Shown piece by piece: positions 44,901-64,000 of a stretch of 64,000 nucleotides of DNA (positions are counted from its first letter, which is position 1; every line of letters begins with the position of its first letter). This DNA is from Progne subis subis (lineage: Eukaryota > Chordata > Aves > Passeriformes > Hirundinidae). The stretch covers positions 2,040,322 through 2,104,321 of the forward strand of contig JAKJHU010000065.1 of NCBI GenBank assembly GCA_022316685.1. Reading direction: 5' to 3'. The position numbers were made by a program, and so were the translations under genes. The notes under the pieces were generated by a model, which searched no databases, was not told the origin of the DNA, and saw only the letters and a program-made list of their open reading frames with translations.

Positions 44901-47900
44901 TTGAGGCTTTACTTGTTGGTGCTACATAAAGTAAGGTAACAATTGTACATCATCTATCTGAATAGTAAACGTATTGTACTTGTATTTTTTGTATCCGGTA
45001 TGTGTGAAACATTAAACGCATCCAATTTTTGTATAATTTATGGTGCATATATAGGTGGAATAGCAGAATCCAAAAGAAGGAAGGTGTTTAGTACAGAACA
45101 CCTGAGTGGATATTATAACTTATCATTTTCATACATGATAGCTAACTATTTAAAAAAATAAACACATTGTTGATCACATTAGTTACTTAATTTAAGTAGT
45201 TTCTTGAGTCCTTAGATTTAACAAGCCCAATCTATGCACAGTTTTTATAAATTTTTGTGAAATTAGTTTGGGCAATACAGACAAAAAATAGTTGCAAATA
45301 ATTACCCAAAAAATAGGTAAAAGCATTTACAAATTGTTAATCTGAAATTACCATGCTGCTATTCATGAGAGGAGTCAAACACTTGGATTTTGTTATATCT
45401 GGAATACAGATTTTGTTCAGCCTGGTAGTGCTCAAGAGCAAACCTTCTCTGGGTTACTGTTTTGTAGAGGCAGTGCTTTTCATTTTGTTATGGTTCTGTC
45501 CATCTGCTCTGCAGATTAAGCAGGGATGTGTAATTGTCTGAAAAAGATAAAACAATTGCTTAACAGTCACGTTTGGCTTCTTGCTTTCCTTGGAACAATT
45601 ATTTGATTTCCGCCTGGCTCCTCCTCCCAGTTAAAGACAGTAAGCTGATTAATGGAATGCCACTAACAGGAATTAGCTAAAATGCTGTTAGATACAATAC
45701 AGTGTCTGAATGAAAAAGAAAGAGCTGCATCTAAACTCATTTCCAAACAATCATAGTAAAAGAACTATAAACAATCATATTTTGAAGAGTAAATGCTTTA
45801 TGGGAATACCAAAATTCATTTGCTAAGAATGTATAAAGCCTACAGAAGGAAGAAAATGAGGTCTGTTCAGCTTGATCAAAGCAAATTCATTAAGCTGAAG
45901 CAAATTCCAAGCTGAGATTTAACTTGAGAGGATCACTCATATGTGTCCCATATGCAATTGCACAGCACCTGTTTACGTACAGAAGACAGAGGCCAAATTT
46001 AAGAGGTGACTAAGCAATTATGAGACTCTTTAGGTCCAGTGACAATTTTACACTTCTCAATGGAATCTCTTTCTCTTTAGGACTACCTTGGTGCCTGAGC
46101 CATGGAACTCTCATTTTTCCAGGTGTTGCTGTGCTGAAATGCTTAACAAAGGGTGGTGTCAGTGCACACCCCACCAGTGCATCCACATACTCAGTGTCAG
46201 ATCAGAACAGCTGCGTCTGTCCAACCAGGACAGTGTCAGGGAAACCTGTGCTTTGACTCCAGAACATGAATATGAAATTCTCTGCTTTTATAAATCAACC
46301 TGGATGGTGCCGTGCTTCAAGCACAGCCTGTTTTAAGTCAGCTTAAAATTAACTCCAGTTCAGCTAAGAATATCTCAGGACAAAACCTTTGAAGCCAGGC
46401 AGCTTTGAAAAGCTCTCTGGTGTGCTCTTCGCTGAGTAGAATAAATAGCCTGATCTGGGGTTTTGTGAACCTCCCTTCCATGCTTCCAAGAATGCAGGGA
46501 TAGTCCCACATCACAAAATACTGACGTCTGCAGAATTTTTGCACCTGTCAAGAGGCTGAGTTTGTCAGCCTGAGCAATTTTTGAGATGATGAGGCAGATT
46601 ACAGGTAGCACTAAGTAAACCACCAGATATATGTCTGTGGGCATGTTATGAAAAGAGGAAGGTAAAATTAAAAGGGTTTGAAACACTGTGGGAAAAGCAA
46701 AACAGGTTCATGCATCAGCACATTGAATCTATAATGGTGCAAATGCAGAATTAGAGGTTTTGTTTTATTATTGATCCCAGGTAGAGCTTGTATTGATTTC
46801 AAATTGAATTTGCAAGAATTTTAATAAAAGAATACCAGGTGTACAGAAAAGTTAAGACCTTAATTTGCATGCAATTGCATATGAGGATTTTACTCGCAAT
46901 TACCATAAATAGATATAAATTAGATTTTAATGATGTTAATAAATGATATTTTAGGTTGAAGTTTGCCATCTGCTGCTGTGTAATAATAAGAGATATATCT
47001 GCAGTAAGCTTGACTTTTTCCCCTGTTTCTCTTCAGTCTTGGTCTCTGATAATTTATGCTGTGTTATAATGATAGTTGTCTCCAACTACAGCACAGCTCA
47101 CAAGATAATTCATCCAAATGCCACTTGAGGCAGTTTCTGACTGTATCAGGTTTGTCCAGTCAGCTCAAGATAATTCTTCGAGACTGCAGACTCACCAACA
47201 CATCTGTGTAAACATAAAGAGCCAAATACATAATGTCTTGTGCACATCTTCTGTTATGGTGGAACAGAATGAAGGGATTTGAGAAAACCGTTGTCCTTCA
47301 TATTGTCCATGATCTCATCTGCCCTCTGGTTGGTGTGATGGAGAAACAGTGGGGAAATGATGTTCAAACAGTAAGACTAGAGCTTTAAAAACACAAAGGG
47401 CAAGAAGGATGGTGCTTGGTGGTGTCCTTGCCATAGGCCTTTTGAAGGCTGAAAGTCATGGTCTCATGCAAGACATTTTGCTCTTGCAAGACTCTTGCAA
47501 GACATTTTGCTGAGGATTTCAGAAGCGAGATCTCCTTGAATTCCTGGTGTCGCTTTAGCGCATCTGGAATTTGTGACTTTAAGTCCTTTTTCTGCACTTT
47601 GGGTGAGAATTCGGCATTAATCCCTTCATATGAATGTATTTTGGTTTTCAGGATGGAGGGTTTTCTGTTCTGATATATTAACCAAGCTCTGTCTCTGCTT
47701 TTAATCGGAAGGCAAATCAATTCCTTTAATCTTTCTTTAATTGGAAGTTATGGAAAATTCCATTTGACGTGCAAGAAATGAGAAGCAAAGTTTTCCAAAA
47801 GGAAAGGGCTTCTTTTTGTACTTTGATCTCCGGTATTAATGCAATCTGAAATATAACTTCATGAATAGAAATTACAAAGCATTACTTGATTAGAGTTTAA

Positions 47901-48656
47901 TTGTATCTAGAATTAAGTGGTAAAGTTGTTGAGTAGTTTTTAGGAATTCAATCTTAGATTAGTTCCAAGGTTTTCTGCTAGGTTCAGGTGTTCTTGATTT
48001 TATGGAATGCTTTTGAAATAGTTCAGCATTTCTCCAAATGAAGCATTTCTTCTAGTATTAGTTAGTTGCAGTTGTTAATTTTTGCTTCACAAAACATTAG
48101 TCCTAGATAGATTAGCCTAAAACATTGGTCTTAAAACCCAGCTGCATAAATGAGAAAGATTTTTTTTTTCTTTTAATATGTTGCACATTAAAAAGTGAAT
48201 GCAAATCAACAGCTGCTCATACCAACAGAGCCTTTGTGACAGAGCATGAGAATTTTAGCTTTGCTCCTGTGTAACTTAGTTAGCAGAGTGCCTGGCTGCC
48301 TGAAAATGTTCTGTTTATGAGCAAAAGCAGAGCATGGATTGTATTGCAGCGACTGCCAGAGCTCTGTTTTTTGAACTCTGCTCAAAGTAAAATTGCAAAT
48401 ATTAATCTCTCAGATTTTTCAAAATGATACATAGCAGAAACATGTTGGCACCATTACCAGATGAATTTGTCTTCACTCTGAACTCTGGTGATTTGGAAAC
48501 AACTGTCTGCTAATTGTATGGTTGTTAGATACAAAATGCATTCAGATGTATTTGAAATTTAATTAAAATGTTTGCTCTGATCAGTTATTGTTAGAAAAAC
48601 ACTTGGCCTGTATGGTATGAGTCAGGTCATTTCTATAGTAATAAAATAATTATGAA

Positions 48657-48690
48657 TATACTTTTAAAAAAAGTATACTTTTAAAAAAAA
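48657..48690 (+). repeat. 17-bp tandem duplication, near-palindromic
   Basis: tatacttttaaaaaaag is followed immediately by tatacttttaaaaaaaa. The junction also makes a near-perfect inverted repeat (tatactttt with aaaaagtata). Probably replication slippage. Confidence 0.85.
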
Positions 48691-50570
48691 TGAGTAAATA
48701 TTATTCTCAAAACATAAGGCCAAGTGCTTGAAAGAAGATGCAAAGGGCAGCATCCACTGGGATGAGGCAGAAATTCAGTCTGGGCAATGAGATGTTCTAC
48801 TCATTAACTTTGGGGCTTCATTGCTAAAATTTCTCAGTTGCAGGGGACTCACTCTGACAGAATGAGTATGGGTGATAAAACCCAAAACTTCCCAGCCACT
48901 CTCCTTAACAGAAGCTGCTGACATGCTGAGGGTTGTTGAAAGCTCTGCCCAGGAGACTGAGTAGGTATAATTGCAGCATTGTGAAAGACTTTCCCATATG
49001 AATATTGCAGAACTGAACAATGAAAGCTTAGGAAATATTGAAATTGAAGGTAATTATCCCAATCTTGATGAATGGCTATAACCCTTTTTTATTTTAACTT
49101 TTCCGTAATACAGTTTTATAGGAAGAGGACAAAGATCCAAATCAAATACGTATTTTCAAGTTTTCTTTCTTTTTTGGTAGCAAGTGTAATTTTAAGAGAC
49201 TTTTCAGTATGTCAGTTCAATTAAAAAAGCATTTTTAAAGAAGATGCATGGGCTCTTTTTAAAAGTGCATGAAGAAGCTATGTAAACTCATCTGGTTAGG
49301 TTATTTGGGAGGTTTTTTATTATAGTAAGAATAAACTGGCACTATCACAGATCACCATGGAAGAAAAGTGCCTTTGGGCCTTAACCTGCAAAGACTTAAT
49401 GCTTCTGTCTAACCATCCAGAGATCCCCTTGCAGAAACTGAGATTATGATATTTCATTAAAAACAGGGGAAAAATAGAAGAATTCTCTTTGAAAAATGTT
49501 TATTTCCTTGTTTAGTAGGTTTATTCCTACAGAGATGTTAAGGAGAGGTGTCAAGCTTGGCTGTCAGTAGAGCTCAAAGCCTAATCACAAATTTCAGATA
49601 TAACAAACACAATGGCATTCACAGAAAACAGATTTTCAATTAGATTGTTCAACAGTATCATATGAATTTTATTGTCTGCTGAATTTTCATGACTATAAAA
49701 CATCTTAAGAAGAATCCAATGCGAAAGTCAGAATAACTCCTCTTCAAGAAGAGCCATTTCAAGAAGCTTCACATCAGAATTTTTGTGACTTATCAAAATG
49801 TCTTTTTGCACCTGAATCCTACACACAAGACCAAATTTCCCTGGTTTAAATTATCTGTTTTTCTGAATAAGGCTTTTTAGATCTTCATGGGTACATTTCA
49901 CTAGTCCATCCTTTGATAGGTATGATGAGCTGGCTAAGGACAGCAAGTAGAAGAAATTGTTATAGAAAACCATGTGTCTATAAGGAGTGTATTGAAAGCT
50001 CAGTGACTTCAACCTTACTTTAAAAAAAAAAAAATCAGCAACAACTTATTAAATTTCATTCAGCCTTAATCTGGATGTGACTTATGTTCAGAAATTTTCC
50101 TGGAATGTTTCCATGTTTCCATTATGTTTCTAAAATTATTTTTCAAATTTTCATTTTCCTAAAATTGTGTTCATGCTTTTTACACAGATTCATTTTCATC
50201 TATTTCTTTTTGAATGGATTTAAAATGTCTGACTGCATTTGACTGCTTTATTTCAGGAAAAACTGTGGGAATTCCGTGTTACAAAAAGTAACACTGCTTG
50301 TACAGTTGAGATACGCACTGCTGTTTATTTTCCCAAATGATCATTCATGTAGATAGGCTATACATGAACTAAAAATCCTAATATTTCAATATACTTTGTG
50401 GTCATCATCTTAATTGAAGGTCTGAAATTTAGTTCACATTCTCAGTGTTAAAAACAGAACTGTTACAGTGCTCCATTTACGTTTGATAATATTCCTGAAC
50501 CAAATGCCAGGTTCACTCAGCATTTTGTTATAGGGTTTGTGTTGGAAATGCAAGGTGAATGTGGCCAGTG

Positions 50571-59969
<9,399 letters not shown>

Positions 59970-60240
59970 TGAGTAGCAACAGGACAAGGGGTAAACAGCT
60001 TAAAACTAGATGAAGGCAGTTTAGATCAATATTAGGAAGAAATTCCTCCCTGTGAGGGTGGGGAGGCCCTGGCACAGGGTGTCCAGAGAATCTGTGGCTG
60101 CCACATCCCTGGAAGTGTCCAGTGCCAGGTTGGACAGGGCTTGGAGCAACCTGGGATAGTGGAAGGTGTCCCTGCCCACAGCAGGAACGTGGAATGGGAT
60201 GAGCTCTGAGATCTCTCCCAGCCCAAACTTGATTAACGCG
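59970..60240 (+). mobile_element. CR1 LINE 3' fragment, sense orientation
   Basis: Recognisable CR1 3' end: gagtagcaacaggacaaggg, then ttaggaagaaattcctccct, gtgagggtggggaggccctg, then gtgtccagtgccaggttgga followed by cagggcttggagcaacctgg, and finally gaaggtgtccctgcccacag. It is younger-looking than the copy at 20340. This block is common in songbird genomes, hence the tentative songbird suggestion. It is 5'-truncated and lacks the terminal octamer repeats, so the 3' edge is uncertain. Confidence 0.9.
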
Positions 60241-60467
60241 TTAGAACAAGCTTAACTTTAAACACTGAGCTGTTTGTACAGTCCAGAAGAGCCTTGCCTG
60301 CCCCTAACACTACATACTGATGCTCAGATAGCTGGAATGTGTTATCCTTGAAGCAAAGGGTGTTACTCATTTGGAGCTGTGGATCGCATCAAAAGTTGTA
60401 ATGACGTTGGCATGTGAGATGTTGTGGGGGAAGATTATACTTGTTAATTGTCTTGAGTTCTGTCATT
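60241..60467 (+). other. Intron 8 between two CR1 fragments
   Basis: Short unique intronic sequence separating a sense and an antisense CR1 fragment. Nothing further seen. Confidence 0.6.
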
Positions 60468-60560
60468 CAGGGAATCTTAGATTTATGGGGTAATTCAGGT
60501 TGAAAAAGATCTTAGGAGGCCATTTTATCCAATCTCCTTGTCAAAGAGCATGATTTCATT
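60468..60560 (-). mobile_element. CR1 LINE 3' terminus, antisense fragment
   Basis: The plus strand reads ggaatcttagatttatgggg then taattcaggttgaaaaagat then cttaggaggccatttta and tccaatctcc. This is a diverged reverse complement of the CR1 3' end (in consensus, 'atagaatggtttgggttgga' then 'agggacctt'). Only about 90 bases are recognisable. Confidence 0.65.
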
Positions 60561-61233
60561 ATTTTTATTATCATTCCATGATAATTCAGGGATTGATTCT
60601 TGAACTAAACTGGATAGACAGTCCGATACATCATCATGAGATTGGGGCAGTGAGATAGAGGATTAAGTTTCTGCTTCTGATCTGTGAGAACAGGACTTCT
60701 AGGTTATGTTGCAGGGAGCAAGTTTCCAACAGCACAGGAGTCTGTGTGTGATACAGTTAAGGGAGAACCCAAGATTGGAGGACTGGAATACTGTATGTTT
60801 GGACATGGCTGGTGAACTGTGGCTGGGAGAGGAAGGATTTTAGAACTGGCTACCAGAATTTCCTTTTCACTGAAACTTAATACTTAAATGTGAAATTGCT
60901 TCATTATCGCAAGTTAGCTTCTCTTTGTAGATAAAAGCAATTTTAAAATCTGTATAGAGGAGCAGTAATTAGAGAACAGACTGTTCCCTTATGGGAAGTG
61001 TCAAAAATACCCATTAATTTTTGATTAAATCATGAAAGCTCTGAAAGTTGAGATGCAGTGTGGTAGGGATTTGCCATGACTTCTTTGCACCTCTACCTTG
61101 TTTTCAAAGCAGTGCTCAAATCTTCCGTGTATTCTCTATGTCACTGTGTTAATCTGCAGTGTCAAGACTTTGAGCGAAACGCCAGCAAGTTTGTCAATCA
61201 GTGGTTTCTTTCTGCTTTATCTGCATTTGATAG
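60561..61233 (+). other. 3' end of intron 8
   Basis: Intronic sequence ending in the pyrimidine-rich acceptor tttctttctgctttatctgc followed by atttgatag before exon 9. No other feature seen. Confidence 0.8.
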
Positions 61234-61403
61234 AGAATTTTCTAAGGAAAGAGAAAAAGCCAAGGCCCGAGGGGACTTTCAGAAGCTACGTGAAAAACAA
61301 CAGCTTGAAGAAGATCTGAAGGGATATTTAGACTGGATTACCCAGGCAGAAGACATTGACCCCGAGAACGATGAAGAGGCTGATGAAGAAGGCAAGAGGA
61401 ACA
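61234..61403 (+). CDS. CACNA1D: CACNA1D exon 9: start of the I-II linker with the alpha-interaction domain
   Basis: This 170-bp exon has acceptor tctgcatttgatag. Its first A completes the exon 8 glycine codon as GGA. It reads [20 protein letters not shown], then [20 protein letters not shown], then [16 protein letters not shown], and ends with A before gtacgt. [18 protein letters not shown] is the AID helix, with the conserved Tyr, Trp and Ile that insert into the groove of the Cav-beta guanylate-kinase domain. That contact brings the channel to the membrane and tunes gating. The charged helix before it transmits beta-subunit effects to IS6. The acidic tail is the variable part. An open frame extends upstream to a Met at 61076, but that is intron sequence and not a start. 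Confidence 0.96.
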
Positions 61404-64000
61404 GTACGTATTCTTTCCTCTCTACTTTTGTGGGGACAGTTCGACTCCTCCTGGGGGTTACTGTGCAGGGAGCGCAGCCTGCCCAGTGCTTTCCCTTTCC
61501 CAGTTTGCAGAGGTGTTGGTTAGCAGAGCAGTTGTTGGTTAATATGGAGATGCTGAGTCATGGAAGATAATTTGGAATCTTACAGCAAAATTCTGCTTGG
61601 GGTGTCCATGTGTGAATCAATGTCTGCATTCAGGCACTACTGACACTTATGAACTTCGCTTTATTTGTGTTCTGGAAAGAGTTAGTGCAGAGAAGCCACA
61701 TGCCACTAAGTGTCATTGTAAATCCTTAGAATGTGTTTTCATGTGGGTGTATGCAAGGGAGATAATAATGATATAAAGAGCTTAAAAATATGGCCAAAGC
61801 TACAGTCAAGAAATAACTTCCTGGTAATATTGAGGATTTTTTTGCTGTTGTTGTTAAAGTAGGATAATGACATTCTGGGTCTTTCTTTTTGATATTCAAA
61901 ATATAATGTAAAATATTTTTTATTACTTGTATTAACTGGGTGTGCAATAAATGAAAACTTGTGGGATTTTTGCTTGACACCAAGAAATAGAATTTATAAT
62001 GTATTTATTCGACAGTAGGATATTATAAACAGGCAATTAATCCTGTAGTGACCCTCTGTGCTTCTAATCTGAGTTCTAAGGTAGAAGAGAAGTTAATTTC
62101 ATGATACTGTAAAAACTGTTAAAGTTATAATTGATTTCTATATATCTGAAAACTCTAGCAATGGCTGTATTTTAATGTCATAATTTAGCAGAGGTTATTT
62201 CAGCCTCTTTGTCATGTTTGCAGAGTAGTAGTTAAAATTTTCATGAGAAGTTTTAGAGCAGTGCATAAATGAGCGCGCAGATTCAAGATGTGGTTACTGA
62301 TTTAACACTAAGTCTAAAGTCCAAATTTCAGTATATATTCTAATGCTACATAGTACCTCGTTATTAATGTTATACTCTTGAAAGTCATGGTATGTGGTCA
62401 ATTAGATACCATAGAGTATTCATAAGGGTAAATGATTTGTCAAAGACAGCCTGGAGTAATATTTTCTGTGTTGAAATGATACATTTTTACCATTGCTTTT
62501 CTTCTAGTGTGGCTAATTTATTGTGAACTGTTCTTTTAAGTCACAGTACATTTCAGGTGCAGTAAGTGACAAAAATTACGTGGTTTGATATTGAGGTATC
62601 TGTTTTTAAACTTGTGTCTTGATTGGAGAGATAGCAGTAGCTTTTCAAATCCTTTGAGTTTCAGAATTTTATTAGTCCTTTAGTTCACAATAAAAGCAGA
62701 GTCAGGGAATATGGAACTGGCTGGAACAACACTGATTTTATGAGAGGCTGGAAGGCAACCTGTGGGTTGGTGTTGATTCCAGCATTACTGGAAAGGAATA
62801 ATTTATGTCTATTGGAAAATGTGTTGCACAAAGAGAATTTTTTATCTAGAACAGAGCAAAAAAACCCAGAGTTCACTATACTTAGTTATTGCTGCTAATG
62901 TGTGGAAGGAGCACGTGACCTGTGGGTTTGAGTACTGGTATAAATTCCTAAGATTGAGATGTAAAAGACGCCACATTTTATGGAGTAAATACACTTTGTA
63001 CAAGGCTGCTGTGCAGAACTGTAGGTGATGCTGAGTTTACATGGAGTGTTGGATGACTGAGTTGTCAGCTGTGGTGCCAGTGGACTGGGTTTACAGGTGA
63101 AATCCCGGGAACATTTCTTTGTCCTGTTCAAATTGGTTGTTTGTTAATAGGCTGCAAAAAACCCCATTTCCTCTGGCATTCCTTAAACAGCTTTGAGATA
63201 AAAAACCACTTTGCATAGTTACCGAGTTTGAAAGAACTTTTAAGTCTAAACTGTTAATTTAGGCATAATTTTAGGTTAAACTAATGATTGTAGAAGACTT
63301 GCAGAGTGAAAATAGGAGTAAAAAATTTAAAAAGCTTTAAGAGAAATGCCAAGAATTTAATTTCAGGCAGACATATGCTTTTGTGTGGAAATTTCCAGTG
63401 AATAGGCAATCTCCTAGCACTCCTGGATTTATGTACATGTCCTTAAATATGTGGCTTGGTATTTCATTTTTAATATTGACTGCAACAGCCCGTAAAGGGG
63501 GAAGGGTTGCCAAGCTGCTCTACCTCCTTGCGTTTCAGATATTATTAGGAAATAAATTTAGTTGAAATATACTGGTGATATTTTTTCTTGAGCCATTTTG
63601 GAAGCAGCAAGTGGAGCTGGGTCCCAAGACAGAATAATATCTTTCAGACTAGTAGGCAACTCTGTCCCTGCTTTGAATATCTAAACCTCTGGGAGATGCA
63701 GATTGCTGCTGGTTTATGGTGATGGAAGATCACCACAGTGCTCCTCAACGATGTAGAAGAGCTCTGGGTTTAAAATACAGAAGATCTCTATGGCAGGCAA
63801 AGATAGAGATTTTAAAGATGGTTAAGCCAGTGATGAATAGTTTCTCATGTAATTGTTTAAAATTGCAGTTGAGGTTCCTGCAATGCCCCCCCAGCATTTG
63901 AAAATTTCTAATCAGAGAAGTCGTTGTCATTTATTTATGAATCCTATGTATTTGTACATCTCTGTTGTTGATAATGGGCAGGGGTTCAGTGATATTGAAT
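61404..64000 (+). other. Start of the intron after exon 9
   Basis: The donor gtacgt opens an intron that runs off the window. I looked for a small in-phase insert exon of the I-II linker (an exon 9* type cassette) and for exon 10. Candidate acceptors at about 61512-61517, 63062-63096 and 63360-63365 lead into stop codons or lack donors. No transposon recognised. Confidence 0.7.

Noticed and set aside
61076..61233. Upstream Met-starting extension of exon 9
   Set aside because: The conserved protein starts exactly at the acceptor at 61233/61234 and the phase fits exon 8. The extension is unrelated intron sequence.

Overview
This is a stretch of vertebrate nuclear DNA, almost certainly from a bird and possibly a songbird. 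It is AT-rich and intron-dominated. It carries CR1-type LINE 3' ends in both orientations and a probable avian LTR. Its only convincing coding content is a series of short exons with consensus splice sites. All belong to one plus-strand gene, the L-type voltage-gated calcium channel alpha-1 subunit Cav1.3 (CACNA1D). Peptides such as [18 protein letters not shown] and the exon 8a form [14 protein letters not shown] point to CACNA1D rather than CACNA1C.

Layout: 1-32342 is the 3' part of the intron before exon 4. It holds a 47-bp minisatellite (8 copies, 9321-9694), a 77-bp tandem duplication (15287-15423), a CR1 3' end (20340-20845), a 32-nt T run (27821-27852), an old antisense CR1 piece (29040-29200) and a probable LTR (30621-31250). 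The exons follow: exon 4 (32343-32482, IS2-IS3), exon 5 (36232-36374, IS3-IS4 loop and IS4 voltage sensor), exon 6 (37755-37907, IS4-IS5 linker and IS5), exon 7 (38737-38934, extracellular loop and pore helix), the mutually exclusive exons 8a (50713-50816) and 8b (51297-51400) for IS6, and exon 9 (61234-61403, start of the I-II linker with the beta-subunit-binding AID). The window ends in the intron after exon 9. Exon numbers follow human CACNA1D as I remember it.

Together the exons encode most of homologous repeat I of the channel: voltage sensor, first quarter of the pore, and docking site for the auxiliary beta subunit. Exon phases join cleanly throughout, with one exception. Exon 7 has an extra A at about 38893-38894, which shifts the frame just before the repeat I selectivity-filter glutamate. 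That is either a base-level assembly error or a real loss-of-function allele, and it is the observation most worth checking.

I found no second gene, no RNA gene, no promoter or CpG island, no CRISPR array and no sign of a novel multi-gene system. The long open frames outside the exons are best explained as chance or repeat-derived.
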